This document shows, in pieces, positions 13,801-24,189 of a DNA stretch of 64,000 nt (positions within the stretch are counted from its first letter, which is position 1; each line of letters begins with the position of its first letter). Source of the stretch: Pyrrhosoma nymphula (lineage: Eukaryota; Arthropoda; Insecta; Odonata; Coenagrionidae); contig OY754329.1 of the NCBI GenBank assembly GCA_963573305.1, positions 50,559,483 through 50,623,482 of the forward strand, read 5' to 3'. Position numbers and translations under genes: made by a program. The notes below the pieces were generated by a model, which was not told the DNA's origin, made no database searches, and saw only the letters and a list, made by a program, of their open reading frames with translations.

Positions 13801-16800
13801 GATAAGCATAGGTGTCCTTACCTCCATCTAAACCAACCGTAATCGGTAGATAACCTCTGGTTAAAAATAACGTTGTAATTATCTTATCATTCGGAGGTCC
13901 TCGTAGGGAAAATAATCAGTTGCTTCACCTAATAAATTTTAAATAAACTACATATTTACAGTTTGGAAATTATTTTATGAGATTATCGTTTTACATTAAT
14001 ATTCCTTGTATTTCCGCTGCAAAACCCCGCTGCTCGCCAATTTTTTCTTCCCTTCAAAGTTTCCGGTGTCAAAGACCAACTAATCTCTTCCAAATATCAC
14101 ATTATTCATCCAAATCAATGCCTAAACAATAAAATTGAAGGAAGCCGTGGATTCGCGTGATTTGCCAATGTGACAATGGGGTTAATCATGCCGTGCGGCG
14201 AATCTTTATAGTTAGCCCCAAAATCTGAAACGAAACAAATCTATTCAAGTGAAACGAAAACGTCCGTCTAACGTCTGAAGTTGAATTTCACAGATGCGGA
14301 ACTAAATTTAATGTTTAACTTGTAATTTTCAAGTTTATTTGAAAAATGCCTCTTTTATAGAAATTTTATGAAATTTAAAATTTAAAAGGTTCTGTGGAGT
14401 TCTCCTATAGTACCAAAAAGTGAATTTCTTCAGAATGAATGTGAGATAATCTCTAATGTATTTATACCTATTAATGACACAAAATACATTTAAATAACTA
14501 ATTTATTCGCCACTAGGCAATTACTGATTAATACAGACCTGCAATTGGCCTTTTGACATTCAATGCATCTAAATTCATTTTTATCGTTTTATTTACAATA
14601 TACGGATATCTCTATACCTTAAGTCCAAAATATTCACTGGAAATAATATAGAATGAGGTAGGAAATATAATTTCAAACATTTTTTCTGATCCTTCTGAAT
14701 CTTTCAAAAGTAAGTTCATAAGGCAAATGCGGCTATTTCCTTGTAAATTTTTATTTCACGCGTTATCGCATTTACATGATCCCCAAAATAATATTAAAGT
14801 ACGAATATATTTCCATGTAAAGTTTCACGCTGAAAGGTACTCTTCCACTTTTTTCCTTCTAATAATTCCAGAGAGCGGAGCCAGCAGCGACCCGTGCACG
14901 GAGATCTTCGCCGGAGACAAGCCTTTCTCAGAGAGCGAGGCTAGGGCACTAAGGGACTACGTGCTGGCCAATGCCAAGACCGCCAAGGCTTACTTGACCC
15001 TGCACAGCTACGGCCAGGTGAGTCGCCTTCTTTGTTTACCCGTATAGGTATTTAAGAAGGGAATAATGAAACCTTGCGGTGCGTTAGCACAGGGGAATAC
15101 TGAATACATCAAAGTAGGCAATCGGTCATACTGAGTTGATTATTTGTGCAATTAATACGCCTAAAGCGGAGGTATTGGTTGTAGAATAGCCAAGTAGCGT
15201 CATTATTTTTCTAAACTAACACAAACTTAAAGTGATTGGCAAATAACACAGTATTTCATAAGAACTTACTGGACAAAGATCGCGCTTTAGCCATTTTGGG
15301 TGGATCACTTCTAAAAAAATTAAAAATAGCTCCGTGAAAAAGGTTGCAGAGGATTGGTACACTTTTTTAGTAGCTATAGTTCAGTACAAAAGCGTGGATA
15401 AAAAGTCGTGTCGAATAAGAATATTTGATGGTCTATTTGTATGATAGTGAATTTTTCATCCACAACTCATGCAGGCATACGGTCGCATCAACCCAAATAT
15501 TTTCCGAATTCTTACTATTTTTTCATTCGTAGCTCAAACGTCTTTACCAATCAAAGTGGTTTTTTTTTCAATCTTTGCCTCTCTTTCCTTTGAATAAATT
15601 ACATTGGACGTATGATCAACATGGTTTTTGCAGTATTGTGATCCCCGCGACCCTTCTCCTGAATACTGCAGGCATGTAGGTAAATGTAGCTCGAGTTTTA
15701 TCTCGAATAAATTCGACGGTTTATTAACTTTTCGAACTTTCCATCAGAGTACGACTTGGATCGATATTTTTTATCTTTGATTGCTATTTTTCTTTCGCTA
15801 TTTCAATCCACTTGCGATCTAATGAGAAGCATTGTTTGAGTATTATTGCTTATTAATAATATTAACAATGTAATTATATTTTAAACTACCCTGCAAAATC
15901 CGTAAAAACTTCTGCTCCCATATTAAAACATAAATTAGCCCTTTAGCCATCAGTTAACTGATGCTTTTCGTGTACCATAGGACTAAATCATTGTGTTTTC
16001 TTTTGCCTAAGCTTTTGTCCAAAATTTAGGTGTAAAATTTTTTTTTTGCTAAAATTATAGTTTTGTACATTTTAATCAACTTCATGGAAAATGTTCCCAC
16101 CAGCTCTAATAACATTATTATTTTAATTGTCTGGACAGCGTACTTTACTCACTTGTGCATTTTTTGAGGAAAATTTAGTATGTATGCCGTTTCCTCAATT
16201 TTAGAAAATAGCATAAAAAACCTTTCATAAGATCAGCGATTTATCCATGGCCCAGTTCCAATTTTCTTCGTCCTCATCTGTGACTGATAATGACTAGATC
16301 CTCGATTTCATTCCAGTACCTGCTGTACCCATGGGGATATGACGATTCACTCCCAGACGACTGGAAAGATTTGGTGAGTATTCAAAATAAACAGAATTAA
16401 CATTGAGAGCTCCATCTGGAAAAGATTGATAGTACCTAGTAGATAAGAACAGTATTATAACTGAGAACGAATATTTTTCGGATAAGTGGAAAGATTGCAA
16501 AGAAAAGCATGCAGCATTATCACTTAGGGTACGTCGAATGTTTAGGTAATTTTATACCACAACAAATCATTTGATATTAATTAAAAAGAAAAATGAGCCT
16601 TTCTATTTTTCTAAAAATAAAATACCTACAAATTTTGAAAAAAAATACCGTCAACTCTATTATAATCTAATTTCAGAATTCATCCCAACAAGAATAGATA
16701 GAGCAAAACTTAGAGCCTTCTCACGACTTTATAAATTGGATAATTAATATAATTCTTTTTAATATTAATAATTAAATTATCAATTCATAATTCTTTCAGG

Positions 16801-18406
16801 ATGACCTGGGAAATGCTATGAATGATGCCATCAAAGCCGTGCGTGGGACTGAGTATACGGTTGGAAGCTCTGGAGGAGCTCTCTGTGAGTACACTATTGC
16901 CTTCTAAACTGACCGAATCGTCTCAATACTCCTCATTTTTAAATCCCTCATAATTGTCTTATCTTTTTCTACTTTGATATTCCTCGGAAATTCTTCCGAT
17001 TCATTTTTCCTACCATTATTTTTTTAGAGGCTGTCATGTCTAATGATGATGTGTCCAATAAGTATATAACTTCTGATTAGCTGAGTTTTAACCTAACATT
17101 GGCTTAACCCACTGTTTTTCGAAGTGCTTCGGAATTGGTGGTTCTCTCCGTCCATTTGATCTTCATATTTCATCTATAACGCTGTAACTACCAATGATTC
17201 GTTGGCCTAAGAGAGCACACTCCTACATATGTTTTTCAACTCTATAAGCTACTGAAAAATTCCATTGGGTTGCGGATGGTTGGTAAACCTCTGAATATAG
17301 ATAAGGTGACTACATTCTTGATCCACAAAGCCTGGACAAACTGTTGTTTCTCAACACATATTACTCTGATCAAGTGAAGGGTTGGAAATCTTGTCACTCT
17401 TTGAGTCCTTAATGACTGAACTTGTCTTTGCCTCAAAAGTTGCAACTTCCCTAAGAGCTTAAGATATTGTCAATGTAAAAAGGAACATATATTTTTCATT
17501 TATTAATTCAACAGAAGGAGAAAGATTTTTATTTAATTTTAATGTAAATTATGAATATTTCTGTGCTTAAAAATACGGTCATCCTATGCAGGCGTATCAT
17601 CTATTGTACCCACTTCGGTGATTAGTAAAGATAAGACAGAGTTAATACCGTTTGGTATCAGCATTTCATTTCGTCCATCTTTGGCATATCTCTTTGGTAA
17701 ATTTAATTTGTTCCCTCACATCTATGAATGATTTTATCAAAAAAATTTCCCAGTATATTGAACAATGGAATTAATTAGTATTTTTTAACCTTCCGAGCCA
17801 CTGGGACAAAAAACTTATATCGGTACTGTCCCAGCCAAACCGGTACATATGGTCACCTTAGGTACACCTAGAGGCTGGCTGCGGAATGAGCGAGTATACT
17901 AAATGAATAAGCAGCCATGCACATCAAGCAGCGGTATCTAGAGGGTGTATGGGTAAGATAGCTCAAAAATCCCACCAAAGCTTGTGAAGATCCGAGACTT
18001 GGCAAATTTCTGTCACCAAATAGTAGGTTGCCAGTAACCCGTAGGAAGGGCATTACACCACAGGCATTGAAGAAATGTACATAAGTTTTAATGATTTTCT
18101 TCTTAATCCGTGTTACTGGCAGTTAATAGACTCTTCTTCCGCTGGAATGCCATCTTTTTTGGTTGGGTTGTGCTGATCGCTCCTTGCTTCCTCCATCAAT
18201 GAAGTTCTCGATTAATTTCAGATCCAGCTGCTGGGGCGAGTGACGACTGGTCCAAGGGTGTTGCTGGAGTGAAGTACGTGTACACCATTGAGCTGCCCGG
18301 AGGTGGTTTCTATGGCTTCGACTTGCCGGCGAGCGAAATCGAGCCGGTTGTCCAGGAGACACTCCAGGGTCTGAGAGTGGTCGGGGAGACAGTCGCTAAA
18401 ATGTAA
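1751..18406 (+). CDS. Zinc carboxypeptidase A/B family (M14A), likely B-type; eight exons, 5' partial
   Basis: Gene-level entry. Coding exons are 1751-1850, 3844-3991, 5670-5821, 8174-8264, 14872-15017, 16317-16373, 16800-16884 and 18222-18406. All junctions are GT/AG and all phases join without a stop, giving one leading base plus 320 codons and a TAA. The family removes C-terminal residues from peptides and is usually a secreted digestive zymogen. Residues of the joined fragment: end of propeptide with a likely tryptic site at Arg22, then ITFDRYYSHEE; zinc ligands His85 and Glu88 (GIHAREW) and His208 (LTLHSYGQ); Arg138 (DRMWRKTR); Asn155-Arg156 (DANRN); Tyr260; Asp267; catalytic Glu283 (YTIELPG). 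Cys149 and the Cys of SSDPC match the conserved disulfide. Asp267 aligns with position 255, which is Asp in carboxypeptidase B and Ile in A, hence the B-type inference. Signal peptide and most of the propeptide were not found. Confidence 0.9.
1851..3843 (+). other. First recognised carboxypeptidase intron
   Basis: It contains a hAT-like terminus at 2008. An unclassified AT-rich stretch at about 2265-2760 has open but unconvincing frames on both strands. A frame at 3627-3690 followed by a good donor looks exon-like but leaves the wrong phase for 3844. Confidence 0.6.
2008..2100 (+). mobile_element. hAT-like terminus (CAGTGCCGGATTAA)
   Basis: The stretch begins CAGTGCCGGATTAACAATTA and continues with a GC-rich GGCCCC-bearing segment. 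This start is characteristic of a widely dispersed animal repeat with hAT-like ends, from memory of the family. I could not find a matching right terminus, so it may be truncated. Confidence 0.35.
3844..3991 (+). CDS. Carboxypeptidase exon: first part of catalytic domain
   Basis: A TC-rich tract (about 3820-3840) and an AG at 3842-3843 precede the exon, and the donor is gatgcag|gtgggt. It encodes MNAYLDEVASKHP and onward through the conserved GKSYEGR to LVFVDAG, with the last Gly codon split across the junction. The ATG that opens it is an internal Met, not the start, because the exon at 1751-1850 joins it in frame. Confidence 0.9.
4458..4717. mobile_element. Short MITE with AAGGGC(A/G)TAAC inverted ends
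   Basis: The left end reads AAGGGCATAACTCGGGAAAG; the right end, reversed, reads AAGGGCGTAACCAGGGAAGG. These give imperfect terminal inverted repeats around a 260-bp interior that includes a run of twelve G near 4484. No clear target duplication was seen. The terminal motif resembles hAT-type MITEs, but the class is inferred. It lies in the intron between carboxypeptidase exons 3844-3991 and 5670-5821. Confidence 0.5.
5670..5821 (+). CDS. Carboxypeptidase exon: zinc-binding HxxE motif
   Basis: The acceptor is acccgcag and the donor gcgag|gtgaga. The exon completes the split Gly and continues IHAREWIAPSVALYLIQEL, with zinc ligands His and Glu, then VNPDGYEYS, the conserved NPDG turn. It ends in phase 0. 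Confidence 0.93.
6130..6545 (+). pseudogene. Non-LTR reverse transcriptase fragment (decayed)
   Basis: Broken reading frames spell pieces of a reverse transcriptase: a segment resembling the helix ending in VNWEKL, then RGVRPGCPFSPLLFNIYAEA, which is the conserved GvrQGCplSPlLFNiy block. Stops and shifts interrupt it. It lies in the intron after exon 5670-5821 and abuts a second, different reverse transcriptase fragment. Confidence 0.6.
6590..8050 (+). mobile_element. 5'-truncated non-LTR retrotransposon (LINE), decayed
   Basis: From 6600 the frame reads CGVP, stop, GSVLGPILFLIYVN and then FADDTELCYSS, the reverse transcriptase active-site block. After an in-frame stop it continues through 6806-7120 (KYLGLILGKNCNWKLHINKL) and 7081-7383 (LALVNSRIQYGISCWGG), typical of the region after the catalytic core. 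At least one stop and one frame change break it. The 3' part is AT-rich, has a tandem duplication at 7620-7807 and ends near 8050 in AATAAATATCTTTATC-type simple repeats, a usual LINE tail. It is inactive. Confidence 0.7.
7620..7807. repeat. Two-copy tandem duplication in the LINE tail
   Basis: Copies of about 89 bp at 7620-7708 and 7719-7807 both run from AACTCTATTTTTCTAC to TATTTTGTATTGGTT with several mismatches. Confidence 0.6.
8174..8264 (+). CDS. Carboxypeptidase exon: substrate-binding Arg and NR pair
   Basis: The acceptor is cattcgcag and the donor atgg|gtgagt. It encodes DRMWRKTRSTTSSADCPGVD followed by ANRNFDFHWM. The Arg of MWRK and the Asn-Arg of DANRN are the residues that bind the substrate carboxylate and polarise the scissile carbonyl. 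A LINE 3' end lies about 120 bp upstream. Confidence 0.93.
8265..10395 (+). other. Carboxypeptidase intron, proximal part
   Basis: No coding exon, RNA gene or paired terminal repeat could be supported. Small open frames here are chance frames. Confidence 0.5.
10396..10823. mobile_element. 428-bp MITE with long terminal inverted repeats (CACTACGTTTACCA)
   Basis: Both ends begin CACTACGTTTACCAATCGAT and the inverted repeats pair perfectly over 29 bp, then imperfectly further in. The ends are built of repeated GATC-containing palindromic blocks (AGATCGATCTGA). No coding capacity. The flanks (ttaac on the left, aatg on the right) show no clear duplication, so I leave the superfamily open. Confidence 0.75.
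12185..12430 (+). pseudogene. Remnant of a LINE C-terminal coding region
   Basis: A purine-rich stretch encodes scraps such as RKLLREIRR, SRWLERVMRGEG and ASREGER. It matches in order a second stretch at 35715-35955. This is the kind of Arg/Lys-rich tail found after the reverse transcriptase in some LINEs. It directly abuts the hAT-like element. Confidence 0.4.
12749..13048. mobile_element. 300-bp hAT-type MITE nested in the larger hAT-like element
   Basis: It starts CAGTAGCGTAGCCAG and ends, reversed, CAGTGGCGTAGCCAGG. The flanking 8-mers are CGACGGAA and CGACGGTA (7 of 8 identical). The interior is C/G-rich at the ends. It has no coding capacity, and it is younger than its host element. 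Confidence 0.75.
13083..13118. mobile_element. 36-bp palindromic insertion flanked by an 8-bp direct repeat
   Basis: CATAGATCTTGAA and TTCAAGATCTATG form a perfect 13-bp stem around a 10-base loop. Identical GTATTTAG octamers flank it (13075-13082 and 13119-13126). The paralogous direct copy near 12555 lacks the insert and has a single GTATTCAG, so the insert is defined exactly. Confidence 0.7.
13798..14871 (+). other. Carboxypeptidase intron, distal part
   Basis: AT-rich intron between the hAT-like element and exon 14872-15017. No feature recognised. Confidence 0.5.
14872..15017 (+). CDS. Carboxypeptidase exon: third zinc ligand
   Basis: The acceptor is aattccag and the donor ggccag|gtgagt. 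It encodes ESGASSDPCTEIFAGDKPFS and onward to LTLHSYGQ, whose His is the third zinc ligand. It follows a 6.6-kb intron loaded with transposons. Confidence 0.93.
15018..16316 (+). other. Carboxypeptidase intron
   Basis: AT-rich intron. No transposon ends paired and no exon that keeps frame. Confidence 0.5.
16317..16373 (+). CDS. Carboxypeptidase exon: YLLYPWGY segment
   Basis: A 57-bp exon of 19 codons between cattccag and gatttg|gtgagt. It encodes YLLYPWGYDDSLPDDWKDL, matching the LLLYPYGY strand of the family. It is in phase 0 at both ends. Confidence 0.9.
16800..16884 (+). CDS. Carboxypeptidase exon: helix before the mobile Tyr loop
   Basis: The acceptor is ttctttcag and the donor ctct|gtgagt. 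It encodes DDLGNAMNDAIKAVRGTEYT then VGSSGGAL, plus the first base of a Tyr codon that aligns with the mobile catalytic-loop Tyr248. Confidence 0.88.
16885..18221 (+). other. Last carboxypeptidase intron
   Basis: AT-rich intron with no recognisable repeat ends or coding frame. Confidence 0.5.
18222..18406 (+). CDS. Carboxypeptidase terminal exon with catalytic Glu and stop
   Basis: The acceptor is ttaatttcag. It completes the Tyr and encodes PAAGASDDW, whose first Asp aligns with position 255. It then carries KYVYTIELPGGGFYGFDLPA with the catalytic Glu, and ends VAKM followed by TAA at 18404-18406. One residue is inserted between the Asp and the Glu relative to the vertebrate enzymes. Confidence 0.93.
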
Positions 18407-18603
18407 CTTGCCGGGGTTGATGCCTCTGCTCTTCCTCACCACGTCCTGATGTGCACCACGATGCATCACTGCACCCATCTGAAAACTGAAATCACCCTTT
18501 TTTTCAAATAATGTCAGTTATCTGTCTTTGCAGCCAAAGACAATCCAAAGACATTTTATTTTTGTCGACAACTCACAGTGAGTTTCTATGTGTCTTTCAC
18601 CAA

Positions 18604-18609
18604 AATAAA
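18604..18609 (+). terminator. Candidate polyadenylation signal AATAAA of the carboxypeptidase gene
   Basis: A canonical AATAAA lies about 200 bp after the stop codon, a normal 3' UTR length. A second AATAAA at 18978-18983 lies inside the left end of the big palindrome and is an alternative. Confidence 0.45.
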
Positions 18610-18956
18610 AACCAAATTTGAGCAAAATATCCAGGTTTGTGACTCCGTCTGGGAACTTTTGTGGAGTATATCCCTCCCTATGATGCATTGGGTACAGCCG
18701 ACGTCGAATTCTTTCAGACTCCCTCAGTCAGCAACCTGTGTTTGAAGATAATGCGCGCATTACTGAGCCTTCTCCAAAACTTAAAGATACGACAAAAGAC
18801 ATATCGCTTACTGTTTTGCAGCTCGAAGAGTGGAACCTGGTTGATCAAAAATAATGTTTGCCTCATTGCAGGAACTAAACTGTACCTTGTATCACAGAGT
18901 AAACGAATTTGCTATTACTTTTTTTAGGTTTTCCTTTCTGAAGTTTTTGTATCATA

Positions 18957-21073
18957 CACTCATTTTATTCTGCTAATAATAAATTATTTTAATTTGAATG
19001 GCTGTTGAAGTTTTTGTTGTGGTAGCTCACCTGGAATAATTGTGGGTACCATGTAATGCCGGTATGTCAAAGCTAATATTTACTGTGGATCCGGAAGCAT
19101 ACACATTAAAAATAGCAATAAGAAAAAGATAAGTAGTCTTATTTTTTAATATAGGAACTAATTCAATATTTAGATATGTAGCTTGTGAAAAATTGTTCTT
19201 CCCATGCATCCACGGGATTTAAGAACATGCAAAATTTGAATTTGAGAGAGTGTTAAGAAGAATAATCTAATTTTTGAATGGGAAATTATAAAAAAAGGTT
19301 AATATTATGTACATGCATTACGTACAGGGATTGACATAATTCTGTTTGGTACAGAGTATAATGTAGAACGACCAAAATTACTTGCTGTGAAATATTTCGG
19401 GTGAAAAAGATAATATCTTCATTTCTAATGGGAAATAAATATTAACTGTAAATTACGCATTCCGAGAGCTGAAATAAGCCAAGAATCACCTATAATAAAA
19501 AAACGCTACATTATAGTTTCATAGTTTTTATTTTATAATTTTTTCTACCGGATATCATCGCAAACTTGGTATATATGAGCACTTTGGCTCAAGATATATA
19601 CATTAAAAAGGCGCTAAATTGCATATAAAATAGTCTTGTGACATTACAACAATACTCAAGGAATTCATCTGTTACCTTTAACGCGTTTCGCTGCTTTCTT
19701 GTTATGCTATCGGCGAAAAAATGGCATCCGCACGACTTTCCGTTTCAAAGTTACCTCCTTTGAGATACAGCGCCATGGAGAAGCCAATGCCAGACCCTGG
19801 GCTGCGGCGAAAATCAGAAACAATTTCCCCGCGAAACCTTAACCCTTTGTGCCCTTTTCAACCCCTTTCCCGAAAACACCGAAATTCTAGAACGAAAGAA
19901 AAATTGTCGAGCTTGAAAATCTGGGATTTCCACGCGGAAATGGGCTTTTCAAGGTCAAAAGTGGCTGGGGTGTGAGAAATTGGCCGTGGTGAAGGTCGCT
20001 CAAGGTTACCTCAAGGGTGGAGAGAGGTCAGTGGATAGAGTCAAGTGGGCCGAAGGCGAGAGGTACCAATTTTACTTAAGCTGTACCAAGAAACGGGTGA
20101 AATCACGCAGTAGGTACAATACACTATTTGTAGGTAAATATTCGGAGGAAATAACTCAGCAACCAGATTACGTAGAAGCGTGGTTGAGACCTCGTTTGAT
20201 AGGTAATTGAAATTACAATATGATCAAGGGGTTTACTGGCACATGAAATTAACTGTGGATGAAAATAAAACAAATTAAATCTATTGCGAAATGTTTATCG
20301 TAACTTTCTTAAAAATGAAGGTAGAACTTCATTTGAAAAACGAGCCGAAGTTGCAGAACGAGCTTGATACAATTGGCCGGGAATTAGGATGGTATTGGAG
20401 CTCATATAAGTTTTGTAAAATTCATTGCGCTCGGGTATCACTCGCAGCGCGGTAAGGTAGGATCAAGGACGGGAGAGAAAATTGATCCGTGCTGCATGCT
20501 TCACTTACTGTTGTGTTGACACTAGTATTTGTACATTTGTATCCATGCATTCCGCTTCATGCATATAGGTTAACCGTTAAAAAATAACCCAATGTAACAC
20601 TGACAAGAAGTGCGAGTTAAGGCAAGAGTGTCCAGAATTTAACCACGCACATCTATTCAAAATAACCAGCGTTCATTACTTTGTGCATGGTCTCGTAGGG
20701 AGGAAGTATAGATCTATTCAAAGATGAAATTGAAATCGCAATTATAATACCTTGATAGCCATGACGCCCGTCATTACGTCGATGTGCTTTGGTTGGAGAA
20801 AATTTTCAAATAAATCCAGAGCACCAAGTTTACCGTAACTTTCTTAAAAACGATGGTAGAAATTGATTTAAAAAACGTGCATAAGTTCCAGAACGAGCTT
20901 TATACGATTGACCGGGAATGAGAATGGTATTGGCGCTCGCAGGGCTTTTGAAAATGTCATTGCGCTCGGGTAAGACTCGCAGCGCGGAAAGGTTGGATCA
21001 AGGACGGGAGAGAAAATTGATTCGTGCAGCACGCTTTGCTTAGTGTTGTTTTGACACTAGTACTTGTACCTCT
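18957..21073 (+). repeat. Left arm of the palindrome
   Basis: Pairs with 22073-24189. The outer 1.3 kb (18957-20280) is single-copy within the arm; the inner part carries about 540-bp repeats. Two short open frames (19721-19975 and 19980-20210) recur in the other arm. Neither resembles a known protein; their identity simply follows from arm identity. Confidence 0.8.
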
Positions 21074-22850
21074 ACGAGAGTACTCTAGGTGACCATACAT
21101 AAAGTAATGAACGCTGGTTATTTTGAATGGATGTGCGTGGTTAAATTCTGGATACTCTGTCTTAACTCGTACTTATTCTCAGTGTTACATTGGGTTATTT
21201 TTTAACCGTTAATCTATAAACATAAAGTGGAATGCATGGCTACAGAGGTACAAGTACTAGTGTCAACACAACAGTAAGCGAAGCGTGCAGCACGGATCAA
21301 TTCTCTCTTCCGTCCTTGATCCTACCTTACCGCGCTGCGAGTGATACCCGAGCGCAATGAAATAAATTTTCAGAGCCCATGCGAGCTCCAATACCATCGT
21401 TATCCCGGTCAATGGTATCATATACGTTCTGGAACTTAGGCACGTTTTTAAAATGAACTTCTACCATCGTTTTTTTAAGAAAATAACGATAAATTAGTGC
21501 TCTAGATGTATTTGAAATTTTTCTTTAACAAAAGCACATCGTCGAAATGACGGGCATTTTGGCTATCATGGTATTATATTAGCGCTTATAATTACATATT
21601 TGAATAAACTTCAGTCTCTTGAGAAATCTCTTGAGTCTTTTGAGTAGTATTGAGTCTCTGTCTATTTGTGTAGTTGCTAAATACACATACTACGGTCCCC
21701 CTCCATTGGGAGCATAACTGTAGTGTAATGCATGCTTGTGAGGCTTCGATTCGTGACGAGCATTAGCGATATATGCTAAAGCATAACTAGTCGTAGTTAC
21801 ACTAACTTTATGGTATAGTGTAATGCATGTTTGGCGACTACTCACCCCCTGCCACACACCCTTGAGGTGGCTTTCAGGGAATTTTGTAAATGTCGATGAA
21901 ACCTATACTTTTTCCCTACGAGACCATACACCAAATAATGAACGCTGGTTATTTTGAATGCACGTGCGTGGTTAAATTCTGGACACTGACTTAACTCGCA
22001 CTTATTGTCAGTGTTACATTGGGTTATTTTTGAACTGTTAATCTAAATACATAAAGCGGAATGCATGGATACAGAGGTATAAGTACTAGTGTCAAAACAA
22101 CACTAAGCAAAGCGTGCTGCACGAATCAATTTTCTCTCCCGTCCTTGATCCAACCTTTCCGCGCTGCGAGTCTTACCCGAGCGCAATGACATTTTCAAAA
22201 GCCCTGCGAGCGCCAATACCATTCTCATTCCCAGTCAATCGTATAAAGCTCGTTCTGGAACTTATGCACGTTTTTTAAATCAATTTCTACCATCGTTTTT
22301 AAGAAAGTTACGGTAAACTTGGTGCTCTGGATTTATTTGAAAATTTTCTCCAACCAAAGCACATCGACGTAATGACGGGCGTCATGGCTATCAAGGTATT
22401 ATAATTGCGATTTCAATTTCATCTTTGAATAGATCTATACTTCCTCCCTACGAGACCATGCACAAAGTAATGAACGCTGGTTATTTTGAATAGATGTGCG
22501 TGGTTAAATTCTGGACACTCTTGCCTTAACTCGCACTTCTTGTCAGTGTTACATTGGGTTATTTTTTAACGGTTAACCTATATGCATGAAGCGGAATGCA
22601 TGGATACAAATGTACAAATACTAGTGTCAACACAACAGTAAGTGAAGCATGCAGCACGGATCAATTTTCTCTCCCGTCCTTGATCCTACCTTACCGCGCT
22701 GCGAGTGATACCCGAGCGCAATGAATTTTACAAAACTTATATGAGCTCCAATACCATCCTAATTCCCGGCCAATTGTATCAAGCTCGTTCTGCAACTTCG
22801 GCTCGTTTTTCAAATGAAGTTCTACCTTCATTTTTAAGAAAGTTACGATA
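20300..22850. repeat. About 540-bp repeat units, five copies in two orientations
   Basis: A module containing GCGCTCGGGTA, CGCAGCGCGG, GGATCAAGGACGGGAGAGAA and GTTTTGACACTAGTA-type sequence occurs at about 20300-20530 and 20830-21070 forward, and at 21250-21480, 22085-22310 and 22625-22850 reversed. A second module (AGTAATGAACGCTGGTTATT, GTTAAATTCTGGA, TGTTACATTGGGTTATTTTT) alternates with it. Copies differ from each other by several percent. Confidence 0.75.
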
Positions 22851-24189
22851 AACATTTCGCAATAGATTTAATTTGTTTTATTTTCATCCACAGTTAATTT
22901 CATGTGCCAGTAAACCCCTTGATCATATTGTAATTTCAATTACCTATCAAACGAGGTCTCAACCACGCTTCTACGTAATCTGGTTGCTGAGTTATTTCCT
23001 CCGAATATTTACCTACAAATAGTGTATTGTACCTACTGCGTGATTTCACCCGTTTCTTGGTACAGCTTAAGTAAAATTGGTACCTCTCGCCTTCGGCCCA
23101 CTTGACTCTATCCACTGACCTCTCTCCACCCTTGAGGTAACCTTGAGCGACCTTCACCACGGCCAATTTCTCACACCCCAGCCACTTTTGACCTTGAAAA
23201 GCCCATTTCCGCGTGGAAATCCCAGATTTTCAAGCTCGACAATTTTTCTTTCGTTCTAGAATTTCGGTGTTTTCGGGAAAGGGGTTGAAAAGGGCACAAA
23301 GGGTTAAGGTTTCGCGGGGAAATTGTTTCTGATTTTCGCCGCAGCCCAGGGTCTGGCATTGGCTTCTCCATGGCGCTGTATCTCAAAGGAGGTAACTTTG
23401 AAACGGAAAGTCGTGCGGATGCCATTTTTTCGCCGATAGCATAACAAGAAAGCAGCGAAACGCGTTAAAGGTAACAGATGAATTCCTTGAGTATTGTTGT
23501 AATGTCACAAGACTATTTTATATGCAATTTAGCGCCTTTTTAATGTATATATCTTGAGCCAAAGTGCTCATATATACCAAGTTTGCGATGATATCCGGTA
23601 GAAAAAATTATAAAATAAAAACTATGAAACTATAATGTAGCGTTTTTTTATTATAGGTGATTCTTGGCTTATTTCAGCTCTCGGAATGCGTAATTTACAG
23701 TTAATATTTATTTCCCATTAGAAATGAAGATATTATCTTTTTCACCCGAAATATTTCACAGCAAGTAATTTTGGTCGTTCTACATTATACTCTGTACCAA
23801 ACAGAATTATGTCAATCCCTGTACGTAATGCATGTACATAATATTAACCTTTTTTTATAATTTCCCATTCAAAAATTAGATTATTCTTCTTAACACTCTC
23901 TCAAATTCAAATTTTGCATGTTCTTAAATCCCGTGGATGCATGGGAAGAACAATTTTTCACAAGCTACATATCTAAATATTGAATTAGTTCCTATATTAA
24001 AAAATAAGACTACTTATCTTTTTCTTATTGCTATTTTTAATGTGTATGCTTCCGGATCCACAGTAAATATTAGCTTTGACATACCGGCATTACATGGTAC
24101 CCACAATTATTCCAGGTGAGCTACCACAACAAAAACTTCAACAGCCATTCAAATTAAAATAATTTATTATTAGCAGAATAAAATGAGTG
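22073..24189 (-). repeat. Right arm of the palindrome
   Basis: Reverse complement of 18957-21073. It lies about 9 kb downstream of the NVL stop codon and 3.7 kb beyond the carboxypeptidase stop, so it separates two convergent genes. Confidence 0.8.

Noticed and set aside
15634..15690. Mini-exon-like segment (tttttgcag, YCDPRDPSPEYCRH, then gtaaat) in a carboxypeptidase intron
   Set aside because: Its length is not a multiple of three, so including it would break the frame between two phase-0 exons. No homology recognised.
19721..20210. Two short open frames duplicated exactly in both palindrome arms
   Set aside because: The duplication follows from arm identity; composition and content resemble no protein and there is no sign of selection on codons.
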